Shown: positions 48,001 through 63,000 of the stretch, piece after piece
How the letters are laid out: every line of letters begins with the position of its first letter
How positions within the stretch are numbered: the stretch's first letter is position 1
DNA from: Anarhynchus alexandrinus
Taxonomy: Eukaryota; Chordata; Aves; Charadriiformes; Charadriidae
Reading direction: 5' to 3'
Length of the DNA: 64,000 nt
Assembly: GCA_008711295.1 (NCBI GenBank)
Contig: VUYV01000008.1
Coordinates: 3,555,390 to 3,619,389, forward strand
Notes under the pieces: model-generated
Seen by the model: only the letters and a program-made list of their open reading frames with translations
The model's database searches: none
Told to the model about the DNA's origin: nothing
Made by a program: the position numbers and the translations under genes

Positions 48001-51000
48001 CTTTAACCATCAGACAAAATTTAGAAAACTGTATCAGTGATGTTCAAAAGTCTAATCTCTTCCCCTCCAGACTATTAATGCATATACACGAAACAACTAT
48101 GATTATACTCATTACCTGGTCTAATATTTAACGGCGTATCTGTTGCTGACGTAATTATTTGGAAGACGTGCAAATCAGGAATCTGCCTAGGATTTCTGAA
48201 GGCTGTACAACCAGTAGACTGCAGTCACCACATTCTCTCCAAGGAATTACAGTATTCATTTCTGTTTTATTATTCTAGAATACATTATCTTGCAGTTGAA
48301 ACTTTTAAGCATTAGTACTTGGAGCACAGATGACATTTCAAGCTGTCCAGACACCTTTATTTCTAAAGCATTCTAAAACTCAGTAAACAAGGTAAAGAAA
48401 CCATGCTTGTTTCTCCTTACCACAGTGCCACAAACAAGTGGGTACTGCAGCCAAGATCATGACTTCAAATTTTTCTAAGTCTAGGACAACAAAGTCAGTC
48501 TGAAAAATTACTCACTGTGCTCTCAATGTCCCTTTTAATCAGCAGCTAGTCCAGAGCCGCCACATTTTCTGTTCAAGGATGAACAGAAGGAGCTATTAAG
48601 GCCTTTTTCCAATTTCCCAGATCCAAGGACACTATTTTCTGAATTGCCCTTAGTATAAGTGGAAGTTGCAAAGTGTAAGAATTCCAATTTGTACTGCGCT
48701 GATACAACAACAAAAGAGTTGACATTCAGAACTCTACTCATTGTCAACTCCCATTAATGATTAGTCTATGCCACCGTTGTATCCAGAATATTTTCTTCCA
48801 CCTACATCCAAAAGGGAGCGAAGACTGGAAGAAGTAGCCTCTCAGTATTACAGTTTTGGCACCTAGCACGAGTATAAAATACTGTTACAAACAACACAAC
48901 AAGATACAGTACGGATTCTAACAATATCCAAAATAATGGAAGATCACAAGAGACCTTCCATCAGCTTGTTTATTCACTAAGCCTTTAGCCCTATTCCTGC
49001 GTTCCTTCCACCACCCTAAAAGTCCTGCGCTCACCCAGAATTTGGGTATCAGTCCTTCAGCTCCATGGGTTACCAAGGTCCACATGTTTTGCCAGCTTCC
49101 ACAAAGGAATAACTTTTGCTGGCCTCAAGAGCTGTACTATACCTAAAGCAGAAGTTGTGAAAGGGTTCTTTAGAGGGACGCGCACTGTTCAGGACTGACA
49201 AGAACGCACCTTAACAGAACAGCAACCTAGTTAATGAACCTTTCAAGCACCCAGATTTTGAGCTGAATATTATCTGTATGGCCTCATGAACAGCAGCAGC
49301 ATCAGGGTTGCTTGCTGTCTTGATACAGCTTCTTAACAACACCATCCAAAGCTGAAGGGGGTTTTGTTTGGTTTTCTTAATAGTCAAGAGGTGTTATTTG
49401 GAACCAGCTCATATGCTTTTTTTTTTTTCTTAATTTAGGCATAAAGAGGAAAAAAGTTACTATCAAGAAGCATTTCTGATTAGTACCAGTTTCTGAGAGG
49501 TCCTTAAGGTAGGGAAGGGAATCAAGATCAAGGTAGGTTCCCCTCACTTAAACACAGGGTTTTTTTGTCTTGTTCCTCTAAGACGCCATCTGTAGGGGTG
49601 ATGAAGTAAAAGCAAGCACACAAAACCATGAAGCAAACAAAAAATTAAGAGATGAAAAGTGGAAGAAAAACAATCCCTTCCAAAATAGACGCAATGTCTT
49701 ACTTATAGGAACTTTACTACAACTGGAAGTCAATCCCATACAGTCTTTGGATAAAAGCAGAGAGTTGAAGTCACTATATACGAACAACACAACCGCTAAA
49801 GTTATGAACAGAAAAGATTACATTCGATATCCCAAATTCTTTGTTCCTCCCCCTCCCTACCCCCCAAATTACGTTAAGACCGTTGTGAATTCTTCCATAT
49901 GAACTAACCAAATCTCCCACTTCATATTTGGAAATGAGATCATCTTAGTTAGGAGGACTTGTGACTCCTATTATCAAAACAGGTTAATGAAACTCTGATT
50001 TATAGCAGAATATGTTAATTTGCTTCTGTTAGCTCATAAGAAAACAGTTTTCTGTTTGTTTTTAAGGGTAGTTCTTCACCTAGATTTTCCAGGTAGATAA
50101 GCAACTTTCCTGTTGACAGCAAGCTTGTAGTCATCTTTTGCTTGAACTCCAACAGTAGTATTTCAATCACTAAAGGAATTTCAGTTCTAAAATGGATACT
50201 ACCTTGAATATACACCCACAGCTGAAGTCCTGACAATGTTTCTTAATGCTAGTTTTTTATATAAAAGTTCAAGAGAAAAGAAAAAAAATTAATGGACTAT
50301 TACTACAAGTATTACTCACTTCAGAAGTCTCAGTGTTGTCCTGTCGTCAATCCTGAAAACATGTAACCTCACACACACTAATTAAAGTGATCCTTATGCG
50401 ACTAAAAAGCAGCCTTAGATTTTCTGGCTTGTATTACAAAACATGAAAACAGCGTTAAATTACCTTGCAGCAGTTACCAGAACCTTTAAGTTTCACAATG
50501 GTTCCCGTTGTGTGTTAATAATAAGAAATTAAATTAAGGGAAAAATGGACCATGGAGCAAGTACTCAGAACAAAGATCACATTAAAAAAAGGCAATTATG
50601 TACCGTGCCCCCACTCACACAGTGACAGTTATCTAAGTACAAAAGACAGAACTAGGCTATAAAAGCAGGAGTTTTGTCCAAAGGAGAGGAACTGATAGGT
50701 AAATTCACTCAAGTCCTAAAACTAAATGAATCAATAAGGAATGAATCTTACTAAGTTTTATAATGAACAGCATAATTTGCTCACAAAATTTAATAAATGT
50801 ATTAGTAGGACTGTGTTTCAAAGCAGGATTGCCATCAGTTTTATAGTGTCAACCTCCACATGACATTTTCCTTCATTAACATGTTTTAAAGATTGACGCA
50901 AGGCATCCAGTTGTAGTCCTTTTACATATTCCTGAGTCATAAACTAATAATAAGTTACTATACTCACACTGTAGTATCTCAACTTTCTTTACAGTTTAGC

Positions 51001-54000
51001 AAGATTTACTTTTCCTCGTCATTTAGAGCATGCTTTCCTACATCAAGAGTTCAGTCTTTTGCAACTAGTTAAGACTTGTTATTAATCTAAAGCCAAGAAA
51101 TTGCATTATTTAGCAACCCAAATCCTCACCTCAAACCACACCTATTATAGGGATACCTGGTTGTGCCTCCAGCAGTACCGCTAATATGATTAAGCACCAT
51201 ACAGTCTTTATAGTCAAGTAGATTTGTTATACCCAATCTTTGTTCTAACCACAAAAAACAAACCTGGAAGATCATACATGGGCAGTAAAGCATCCCTCAT
51301 GACTTAAAGCAGATCTATTTCTAGGCTGTTCTTTAGACCCACTAATCCATTCTTTACCGGATAGATGGTGATTAGGGCGTACTGGCAAGCACTCAGTTGC
51401 AATAAAGCCTAAAAGTAGGCTACATTAGATCAACACTAGGTTACCTAATCAAATTCATACTTCAGACATTTTACCACTGTCCACAGCACATAAAACTGTT
51501 TACCTAAAAGGTAAATAAGGCAAATCAAAACAGGAGCCTATTGTCTCTTCAACTCTGCCCTTTTACACGTGAATTAAAATGCCTTAGCCAACAAGTGAGA
51601 TTTAAGCCCACTAGAAATAAACTAGGGGGGAAGTTCAGGAAAGTAAAAGATAGAGGATTAAAGTTGAGAGTGACTTTCTAATTGGGCATTCCTCCTGTTG
51701 CCATCCTGGCCTGCACCAGGTTCTCATACCTGGCTGCAGTGATGGAGTTGTCTACTCATCTGACCTACAGGAATACAACTTGCCTGTAATCTATGTAATA
51801 TCTACTTTGTGTATGGTAACACTCAGACAATTCAATATACTGATTCCTTTGCTAAGCTAGTTTAGATACAGCTCTTATATAGAGCAAATAGAATAGCCAA
51901 CAACCTACCTACCTAAAGCTAATCAGTGTTTGTTATTCCACCAAATTTAGAAGACAAGCTTGTTTTCTACTGCCATTGGTATCCTTATTCCAAGGAATAC
52001 ATGGAGCTCAGGATCAGATTAACACCATCACAAACTAATAAAAGTAACAGCAGTGTAATTAAGGTTAAATCTTGTAAAACAAGAAAACCTTCTGCTGTTG
52101 AACACAAATCCCTCTGCGGCAAGCATATTCTTGTGAGCAGTACTATGCATTGGTAGTGGCCAAAGCTTTTGCCCTATATACCTGGAGAGCTGAATTTCAG
52201 GTAGTTCTGAAAACTCAAGAAGTCCCACAGGAGTAATCTTGAGCTGTTCTTTGTAGTCATCCACCCCAAGAGCATTCTCATAGTTACACCAATCCTGTTA
52301 ATTCTCGTATGAAGCTTTGCATAACAAAAAGGAAGAATGATTTAGAGGATATGTATCCTGACTTCCTTTGTCTTCACCAATACACTATTTTATATAATGA
52401 GATTATATATAATGTATGTATCTATGTATTTTTATTTTTATATATAAATGCACTTAAATATACACATACACAACACATATATACATACATATGACAAAAA
52501 ACCACAGAAGGATTAGCAGGAAGTATTTGCCAAGAGAATTCTTTTACAGTGTATTCTAAGATGGGAAATCTGAAACATTTTACCTGTTTTATAACTCTGT
52601 GATCTATATATATCCCTGAGTTCTTTCATAAGTCGATCTGAAGCCTGAACTGACCCAGAGACTGCACCCTGAAACAAACAAAAAGACTCCAAATAAGTGA
52701 AAAGTAATATTTACATCAAACAGCTTTATTTCCATTACAAAGTTATGCTAACTAGAAGGTATAAAGAATATTAATTTCTGTATTAGGATTACATTTTTTA
52801 AAAATTACATATTTTAGTGAGCAAAGACTACTCAAAAGAAACAAGACACTCCCTCTAAAGCTGCGCATTGATATATACTACTACGTAGTATAGGTGATAC
52901 AAACTTTTAATCAAGGTACAACAACAGACACTTTTCTCTAAAGGAGCTAAATCTCTTTGGCATTTTGATTTCCAAGACAGATCCATAGTACGTTTCTAAT
53001 AGGGAAATATTTCCTTTTACCTTCTGCTCTTATGCACTGGAAGGAAGAATAAGACTAATCCTAAGAACAAACTCCTGCACATAGGGTTTTACTATTTTCT
53101 CAGAAGTATATTTTTATTTGGTTATGAAGAAAGGTACAGGAGTTGGGAAGTATCCACTATAGAACACCAGCTTCTGCACAAAGTAAGATCAACCAATATA
53201 TTTAGAAAATGCAGAACAAAAGCAACACTATTATTTGCAATAGAGTGAAAAAAAGATCAGTCAACACCTATGCAGAGGAGAACTAAGGTAAGTAAATCTT
53301 AAAATACAAAATATTTTGTTGTGATTTGTCACAGTTCTTGTGGTTTATGCAACCAGAGCAGAAACCTCTTCTGTTCTTTTATAGCTCAGTTCTGTATTAC
53401 TGAGCATCTCAAAGCGATAGAAAGCTTAGTGTACAATTTCTGAACCTGATATTTCAGCCTGAGATACAGTGCTAAAGCAAAAAGGGGGGGGGGAAGAGAG
53501 ACCTTTAAGTGACATGCATATAAAAATATGACTAGCTTTAAAACCCACCAGTTATTGACAAATTAATGAACACACCAGTTACCAAGTAACTGATGCCTAC
53601 TTACATCAACAACTGCTGCACTGGATGTATCCTGCGCACATCCCCAACACTGACAGTTCTATCACCTTGGTTTTAACTTTTGCCTCAATTTTCTGGGCTT
53701 TAAAGTGAGGACAGAACTTTTTCCTCTTACAAAATTAAAGCGCTTGTTTAAAATAACATAATCACCAAAAGTACCTAGATTACTCTCTCCAATTTAATAC
53801 TAAAGCTAGCAGGAAAGATTTTGATACCAAACCTTAAGATGTTACATGATTACCCTGCCTACATATTCCACCCTAAATATCGTTTTACATTCAAGATTTT
53901 TGGAAAACAGTGCGATAAAAATTAGTGTTACAAGATTTAAAATATGGAATAGGAATGCAGACTGCAGAGGAGGTAAGACAGCTATCATCCCGAACCCCAA

Positions 54001-57000
54001 CCCTGTGAAACTTTGGTTTTCACCAGCAGTCTGTTTCCCAGAGGTAGACTATTTCATGAGACCCACGCAGTTCTCCGCTGCTGCTTGGACTTCAGTCACT
54101 CCCACTGAAATACAGGTTCATGAAATACATGTGGCTCATAAGGATGGCTTCAGGAGGAGAAAGAAAAAAACAAAACCAACCAACCACAAACAAAAAAAAA
54201 CCCACCAAAAATACAGCCTCCCTATATGATGTACTGAATGATTAGTTTATGGGTCTGTTTTTCTACACCATCTTAAAATTTGAAGAGATTTGTTTCTTCA
54301 GTTTCCTTTCAGACACTATGAACTTCTACAAACAGATCCTTTCTGGACAGAAGTGTCAGAGAAGTATTTCTGGAAGAATCTGAAGCAGCTATGACCATTG
54401 TCTGATACCTGAAACGTCATCTCTGTTTGCCTGAAGTCAACAGTGATATTATATATTCTACAAGGTCTTAATTGTAGGATCAAATTATTTCTTAATAACG
54501 GTTAAATATCAGTAATAGTTACTTGATGCTAAAGCCTCCACATACTCCTTTGTCTTCTCTGTTCAGTAGCATCATATAATATGCTTAGCTTCACACTATA
54601 ATCTGTAGACTACTCTTTTAGGCTATTCATTTTCATATTCAACTGGATTTAACTATGCAGATTACTGAAATTCCACTAGTTTTTCTTAACGGACCAGTAT
54701 GAAGAACGAACTTTGTAATTAAATATGCAAATAAAAGGCAACTCCTTTCATCTGATTAAACAAAGGCTACACAAAGACAGGGCTCCAGACAAGTGATTTC
54801 CGAGTTCACTGAAGGCCCTGTCTATAGAACATTATCAGACAAAGAAGGGATTCCTCTTCCTTTCACAGCAAGCAAACGAAGTTTTACGGGAAAAATAGCC
54901 AGTCATTTATATATATTATTTGCAGATTACTACTATTTATACCCACTGTTTGCAGATTAGCTGAAAAAGGAAGCATTACACTTAACAAGTTAACACAACA
55001 CAGTGTTAACCACCATCCTCTGTAAAATTGCTGTGCTTTTTCAGACCTGTACTGTGAGCATTAAGGTTGAGACTCATGCACGTGTTCAGTTTGGAGGAAA
55101 GAAACTTCATAGAGAAGAGTCAAGATTTTGGCTTTCTTCTGTGCAGAGCTGTGCAATATTCTTGCCTCATCTGCTGTATTGCTAACTGAAAGAAGGAATT
55201 TTTCACAGAATATCAACCTCTAAATATAGGCAATTTAAAAAACTACTTAGATTCTCAAAGACATCGTGTGGAAAACTAGTTTCCTCATTGCATCTTTATT
55301 TCCATCAAATTAAGCTACTGAATTTCTGTATATAATGTTGGAAGTTCATCTTTGCATATGGAAATGTAAGTATCTTTTGTACTGTAGTAATTTAAAAAAC
55401 AAAACTTAACACACCCACATCCTCCTGAGTGCCATTATAACTGCTGATAAACTGAAGTGGTATTTAAAAAAAAAAAAAGGTTAATTTCAGTGCATGTAAG
55501 CTAGCCTCAACAGACTTTGTCTATAACTGTTTTTCAGCCTTTTTTCCTAGGAGTTTCTAGTTGGGCTGCCCACTCCTGATATAGCACTATTAAATATAGC
55601 TAGACTTGCTAATCTAAAGAATCAATAGACTGCAAAACAGTAATCTATGATCAAGAGAAAGAGGCTAGCAAGCTTAACCTAAGAAGTTCAGCACTGAAGA
55701 ACTGAACATGCTCTGAAATACCCTTGGAGGATGCTGAAGAGGAAGCCTGCAGAGATTACCTGATGGTAACCTTAGTGCCAAACACCATCACTTTGAAACA
55801 CAAAGTCTTCATTCTGGTGTCACTTTTGTTTTTTATAACTACTGCTAAAGTGCAGTTTGGAAGAGAGCACTACTTGCATAACACCATTGTCTGATATAGT
55901 AGAGCAGTGAGTTCAGTTTTTACTTTAACAGTACTAAAATTAAAAACTTTAACTTTCAATAACTCACTATATGCGAATTATAATTTCAAACACTGAATTC
56001 ATATATAAATAACTGAGTATCCTTCTGGAAAAGTGGGACTTACCTCTCCAAGGGAGATAAAGCTCCCATTTCTCCAGTTGTGAGATCAAGACTTAAAGTC
56101 ACAACTGCCTTAGAAATAACTGGTCGATCATAGGATCTGACAGGTATCTGTCATGTGGGGTTGATGCCAAGAGCAGAAAGGCACAGCCATTTGATCTGTA
56201 AACCAAAGAAGTTAAGAGCTGCCAGACAAGCCCCAAGTGACTTCTCTCCTATTAAGTAATCAAATAGACACAGGAAGTCTCACTTTATCATCCTCTCCTG
56301 TACAAGCATACCTGTGGTTCTCCAGAACAGCAGGCAGGTAAGCTGGAGAAATCCCTGCTACAGGAGGTAAACATTTATGTGGACAACATGCCATTTGCTG
56401 AGAGTTGCAAATAACAGGAACACCTGGTGCAGGAATTCCCAGAGCCAAAACTGTTGGACATGAAAAATATTCATGAAATGCATCACTACAAGCTTGTCCT
56501 GTTCTCAAACTCTTCCCCCTAAGGATGCACTTCTGCCACTGTCAGAAGTGTAAAACTTTGGTCCGAGTCAGTGTAGGCATTACATTTTTCAGAATTGTTT
56601 CTATCCTTATTTAGTATTTTAGTGTGAACATATGTCCTGGTTTTACGGATAAATTTGAGTAACGTACTTTATAGAACAGTTAAGCAACCCCTAAGAAAAC
56701 TAGGACTTCAGAACTTCTGCATTCACAAGTCAGTGGGGCGCATGTAACTGTGCAGAAATCAGTGCAGCACAAGCCACTGCCCTAGCTGTCTGCTGCACTA
56801 AGTCTCCAGAGATACAAGGTTCTGCAGCCTCAGCTTTTCTCCTTTGGACATTTTCTTTTCCCCTTCCATCCCTCAAAACACAACCACAGTCTGCTCCTTA
56901 AATGAGTTATCTGAGGTAGGAGGTGCAGTTCACTGCGGTTTTAAATCCGAAGACCAGATTGTCTGTTTTCTGTCTGATCAGAAAAATACTGTCACACATC

Positions 57001-60000
57001 AAAACAGCACAGTAAATCGCCTCACTCACAATACATTTCAGATAATTCGGCCATAAGACTAAAAAATTACCTGGTAAAACAAAACACAAAAAACGGAAAC
57101 TCCTCCAAGACAATAAAATAAAATCTAAAGTGACCCAAAAAGAGCTAAAGAATACAAGTTTGCTGGATTGTCACTGAACTTTCTCAGTATTTGTGCAGAA
57201 GTACATTCATTCCTGCAAGTTAAATTAGATTCATACTTACTTCAAGGATTAGACTGAAAATGGAAATGACACCTTATACTTCATAAAAATCTGAAGATGA
57301 AAGTGGAGACATTTGAGACTTCTAATGGAAAGTGCATAAACTCATCAGTAGGAAATGGAAAAAGCTAATAGTATTATCTAAATAAGAAAAGCATTAATCT
57401 CCAAAACGACTATGTGGGGAGAGACCTCTGAAAAGCAAGCAGCAGCAAGTTGTTAAATATTTGAAGTTAATGATTCCAGTTCAAAGACCTTTCTTTATTC
57501 CCAGTAAGCAAGTGGTTCTTTAAAGTTATTACAATGTTAAGAGGAGGATTAATTCTTGCTCCAAGTTACATACTGTACCGCAAGCCAAATTTAAGTTTAT
57601 TTCCTGATGCCGGCAAGAATAGGATTAGGGATACTGCCAAGGAAGAGAACTAGTTTAGAAAATTAGTAGATACACATTCTTAACTTGTATAAAACACACA
57701 AACCCTAAAAACTCCTATGACAAAAGTCTTGAGCAGCAGAAAAATGTCTTTAACCTGTTAAGAATACGTGAGAATGGGACTGTATGTACTCCTTTCCTAT
57801 GGAAAAACCTTTAGCATGATCTGGAACTTCAACCTGCGTTACAGCCACGAGGAGAGAGGATGACCCATGGATTTGGGCCAAAGAACATGTAAAGAAACTG
57901 AAAAGTCTTCTGGTTCCATTGGGCACTAGTCAAAGCCCTACATTAGGCTTCACGTTCCCTCTTCCAGCAACAAGCATGTAAATGGCATGGCTTTGTTTCA
58001 CTTTCTTCTGCTGAGGGAACAAAGTATACCAGACAAGCGGTGTAGCTTGCGTGAAAACCAGACTATGTTTAGCCACTACTTTTAAGTTTGTGAAACTCAT
58101 ACTGTCCTTTACACAAACACACTGTGAAGGGCTGTAGAGATTTGCATTTTGCTTTATGTTAGAATACTGAGCAAACTTCTGCTATCTTAGAGCACGTTTA
58201 ATATGTTCTATTAAAAGTCCCATGCTTTGGCAACATAAAGGGGCACTTAAGGGCTACTAGGTTAGCTCTTCCCTAGGTCAGTAGTGCAGCTATAGTTTTC
58301 AGTTCTCAAGCACTTAAGAGTAAACCTTCACAAGTCCTTTGAGAAATTATTTAAGCAGCGCAGCTATTTCTGGTGACCCACAAAAATACCGCGGTTCCTC
58401 AGCAGCCGTTGAATACCCTGTTCCCTGTACTCAGCTGACCTTGTTTATGCACCAGCACCAGCGAGAGTGTCTTGGCATGAGAAACAGCTATTATGTAAGT
58501 TGAATCTGCTGTTGTCAAACAAAAACACAGCAGTGTTCATTTCCACTAGATGTGGAGGGAAAAAGCAAAAGGAACAGCAATACTTGCCAAATGGGAAAGA
58601 ACAGATAGCAAAAGGAAATCGGCAGTTTTAAGAGGCTTTCAACACCAAGGAAGAATGCTGACACTACAAAAACCTTTTTTCAGTTCTACCACATTTTTAG
58701 ATGACGGTAAAGCAGACCATGCCTTTCAGGCTGCAAGAGGATTTATTTTATTTAACAATTAAGGAGTCCTTACTATTACAGGTCTGAGTTATAAATACAG
58801 AAATACACAGAATCTCAATAAGCACCTTCTCAAACTCTGAACAAACATTTAAGTTTAAACAAAACCAGTGACCGTTGTGTTTATGGTTAGTGATTCGACT
58901 GTAGCGCAAAAACAGTTTGGCACCTTATGTTTACCTGCTTTTAAATACTGAATTGCTCATCAGGTTTTGGGGTTTGTTTGGTTTTGTATGTGGTTTGGTT
59001 GGGGATTTTTTGTTTCATTGTTTTTTTTGGAAGGGGTTATTATCACTGCACACTTTCTTTCAGACAACCTGACAGGTAACCATTGCATTCATACACAAAT
59101 CCAAGAGGAGTCTCCTCCAGCCAGCTATCTCATGCTGCCTATTTCAGCAGAACGTAAGTCTTAAGTATTTTTGACAGGTTTGCACTCAAGTTATATTAGA
59201 AGAGCACTGGGAGAGGAGCAGAAGACTTGTAGTTGAAGAACTCTGATAGAAGCATTACTATTTTATTTCCATTGCAAAGCAGATGGCTACAAAACGAAAC
59301 TTTTCTGTGTTAAAGTGTCAGTAACTAAGAGGAAGAATTTTTTTTTCTAAACTAGATAAAGTTAGTTAGGGCCAGTAATTCATGACAAGAAATAGTCAGG
59401 ATTCTGCTAACTAAAGGAGCCTTTTCCCTAAATTCTTATGATAACTAGATCTATCAGGAGTGCATCCAGTATTAAAAGTGGATTGGCTTGGCTAGCGCTG
59501 AGCACTTTGAATGTATATAGCCCTCGCTACAAATCAAGAGAGGTTTACAACAACAATTTTCTTCAATCTAATAAAATTTTTAAGTGCAGTTTAGGCTTTT
59601 TAGAAAATATTTACTGGAAAAATCATCAAGTATAAGAACTAGAACAAAGTTGGTTCCTTGGGCAAAAATCCAGGTGTTCCCTACATACCAATGCTAAATC
59701 TTATTCCTTCCCTAAATACTTCCAGGTCCCCCCTCCCCTGTACCTAAATACTGCTCACATCCTCAACTATTAGCTTAATAATAGCACATCTTGTGTCTGG
59801 ACATGATTTACTTGTCTGCTGGCTTGCCAAACAGTATATAAAAACTTATGAGCTCATACAGTAGAAGGCAATTTGAACACCTTCCTTCTGTACAGGTGAC
59901 CTATGAAAATTTTAGAACCTTTGGCTGAAATTGGTCATGAGCAGAAGTATTGAATTTCATGCATTACATATTTTAAGCCTCTGTGAAACAAATTTTGACT

Positions 60001-63000
60001 TCTTCAGAAGCCAGGCTAAATAAAAAGTTGTATGACATCATCCCCTCCTACATGCACCTTTGAGAAGTAGAAGCTTCTCTGGAACCTGGCACTTGTGACA
60101 AAACATTTCTAAGCCTCTGGAGAACAAACAGTTTTTTCACAACTGTCTGCTGGCAGGATCACTCAGAAAACTGTGATAATAAAGCTGCAGAGCTGCTGAA
60201 GGTCCCTTGCTTTACGTCTGGCAAAAACCCCCAACCCCTCAGTAATTTCCAAGCAGCGCAGATATTACTGAAAAACAAACTCATGCATAAAATGGATTTA
60301 AAGCACAAATTCTTGGGTTTACTAAGCATGTTAAGTCACCCATGACTTTTAATGCAGTTTTATATGTGGCTTTCTCATTTTAATAAGGGCTCAGCAACAA
60401 AAGTCATGCTTACAACCTAGATGCTTTCTGTTGATTCTCCAAGGAGGACTACTGTTTGTAACAGAGGCATCAAGCAAGACACACAGGGACAACCAAATTG
60501 ATACCTCTGGAAATCAGACAAGCAGTTAAATATCATTAAGTGGGAAACCTGGATTAACCTGTAAGAGTTGACTCTAGTGAAAAGCTAAAAGACGCTTCTT
60601 CATCCAAAATGCCAAGAATACCCCAAGCCAGTTTGACAAAATAAATTATGATAGCATTCTCCCAAGCTGAATGAGAGTGCTTTGAAGTAGTTTTTGTGCC
60701 TCTGTGGGATGTGGACTGACAACTAACTTCCTGTGCCAAAGATTCTGATGAAAGATGAGTCTATTTACTAAATGACCTTGGAATTTTAGCTGGCCTATTG
60801 AAACTTCTCCAAAAACAGCTATTTAGGTCCCATAACTTGAGATATTTGTCCTATATATGCTGGAAGTCAGCTACAGGTTAATTTATGTCTGGGTGCATAG
60901 CAGTAGGCTTTATTTGCTGAAAATAATTTTTATTTTAAAGCCAGAAATATTGCAAAGAAAAAGCATAAATCATTAACTCACATTTAAGTGATCTTGCCTT
61001 TGATTTTTTCTGATTTTTTCTAAGATTGCAAGGTTTTCTTTTTCAATGCCTTCATCCTCAGATTTCTTCCCGTCAACTGGTTCCTCCTCCTTCATATCAT
61101 AGTGATCCAGATCTTCAATGTCCTGCAAGATAGAGGAAAATTCACTGTAAATAACTTAACTGTGCTCTTCATTCAATGAAACCCTCTCCAAGGGCATTTA
61201 GGGATACAGCCACATACTGCACAGCACTATGTATTAGTGATTGTTGGATGTCATTTCTATTTTGCTCTAACTTCACTCTCTCATCCAACAGTATTCACTG
61301 GAAGTATAGGGAGCCTTCACAATACACACGAGACTCAAATTCACGACGTGTTTCTGGTCACAGAAACAAGCACAATAAAACCTCTGTGAGAAGTTAAGAT
61401 TGTAGCGAATTAGTCCGTTAAAGTAGCTAGAAAACAGCAAGTTAAGGCATTTTGAACAGGGCTTGAGAATCCAAAAGCACACAAAGTTAGGGTGTCTCCA
61501 AGATGTTTCCAAAAGCAGACTCTTTTTTCCATTACAATCCTAGCTATATTACGCTTCTGGCAAACAACGATTAACATACCTGGCAGGGCTACGGCAACCC
61601 TTCAAGAAAGGTAAATATTAGAAAGCTACATGTACTTTACTCAAGGTGAACATTTCAGCTGAAGATTAGATGCAGCAATTTCGGAATGAGGATATGAGAC
61701 AGAATTATGTGGTCAAGTATTCTGATAACACAAGCCAACATTTCAGTTCTGAGTTCTAGACTAAGACACTGAAAAATCTTCCAGTCTGTATTCTGAGACA
61801 GGGTTATCTTGTTGCAGAGGAGCACTCTGAACTTAAAAGACAACTGCCTGTAAGGTGATTCAAGTTCTATTTGTGGAGAAGAGGGGAAGGATGTAAATAT
61901 CTTGAGGTGAAAAAGGAAGCACTACAGCAGCCACACCAGCAAGCTATGAGTAGACAACTATCAGATATGCTCCAATATGCAGTACTCCACCACACCTGTG
62001 GCTACTCTTTATGCACCATCTGTTTGCATGGCAGGAAAACCTGGCCATAAATGCAAATTCAAGGATGTCTTATGTAGTAAGAAACACACCTATCTGGTGC
62101 CTTTGACACTGTTTCCTCCAACTGTAACAGATTTTAGACTAAATATTCTTTAAAATTATCATGTTCCTCAAAAGAACAACATAGCCCTAGGAACCGTAAG
62201 CTGCTTTTCAACTTAGAAATTGGACTAGATTACAAGTTGAAAATATCAGTGCCACACACAATGTCAACTGACAGCTTATAAATAATGAGATATAAATTTT
62301 TGTCTAAAGTAACCTGAACAGTGTGCAAAAGGCTACTTACAAGCCTGCAAGCAACAAAAGCCTTGTGGCAGCAGGATACGGGAGCATATATACTACCTTT
62401 ACAGAAACTTTGCCTCCAACAAGTGTGGTCTGGATCAGGCTAAATATGGTATAAGAGAAGCTGCTCCAAATTAATTCCAGAACACGGGTAACATTTAGAT
62501 CTTTTCTAAAGGAAGACCTTCTATTCAAAGAATGTGTTGTTCATTCTTACTACACACCTTCTTCATTAAAAAACTAAATCTGAAGTAGTCAGAACAGTTC
62601 TCTTATAATAAGGCTATTTATAGGGGTTTAAAAAGCAAGCATCTTGGAGCTATTCTAACATGTTGTAGAAGTAATTGAAAGGGTGGTTCTCACACAGTAA
62701 AAGACTCATTAAAAGGAGCACCATGTTGCCAGACAGTGACATAAAGTTTAGCATGTCTGTTTCAGATGTCCTTCCATTTCCTTCAAGGTATTATAGTTAA
62801 AAACTAGCTCACCTGTTTAATAAATCAGAAAACTGATTTACTCTTAGCCAGTCTGCTTCAATTTGGGAGGCACTTTCAACTGTATCAGAGCCAGTTCATA
62901 TGCTGCTTGAAATAGGAGTTAACAATGCAAACTTACTGATTTGGCACACAATGTTACGTATTGTTTGACTAAAGCACAAACAGATGTCCAATTCTCTGTA

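Larger units (their letters stand above)
52669..60981 (-). other. large UBE2Q2 intron
   Basis: 8.3 kb of intron. It contains a C/A-rich tract (54161-54214), a G-run (53484-53493), a G/T tract (58963-59036) and two consecutive exon-like stretches on the - strand (56312-56450 and 56044-56136) reported as a finding. No recognised gene or mobile element. Confidence 0.55.

Noticed and set aside
51130..51290. Signal-peptide-like translation on the - strand
   Set aside because: A short Leu/Ile-rich frame in AT-rich intron without an initiating exon or consistent splice phase.
53846..54229. 127-codon + strand frame in the large UBE2Q2 intron
   Set aside because: Its end is a low-complexity Lys/Thr/Asn stretch from the C/A tract, the start is unremarkable, and there is no recognisable domain.
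55003..55185. + strand frame with [10 protein letters not shown], resembling [10 protein letters not shown] of UBE2Q2
   Set aside because: The similarity covers about ten residues, with no support on either side and in the opposite orientation to the gene; treated as chance.
62337..62528. Exon-like stretch on the - strand between UBE2Q2 exons
   Set aside because: Acceptor- and donor-like sites exist, but the open part is only about 14 codons and does not match UBE2Q2.
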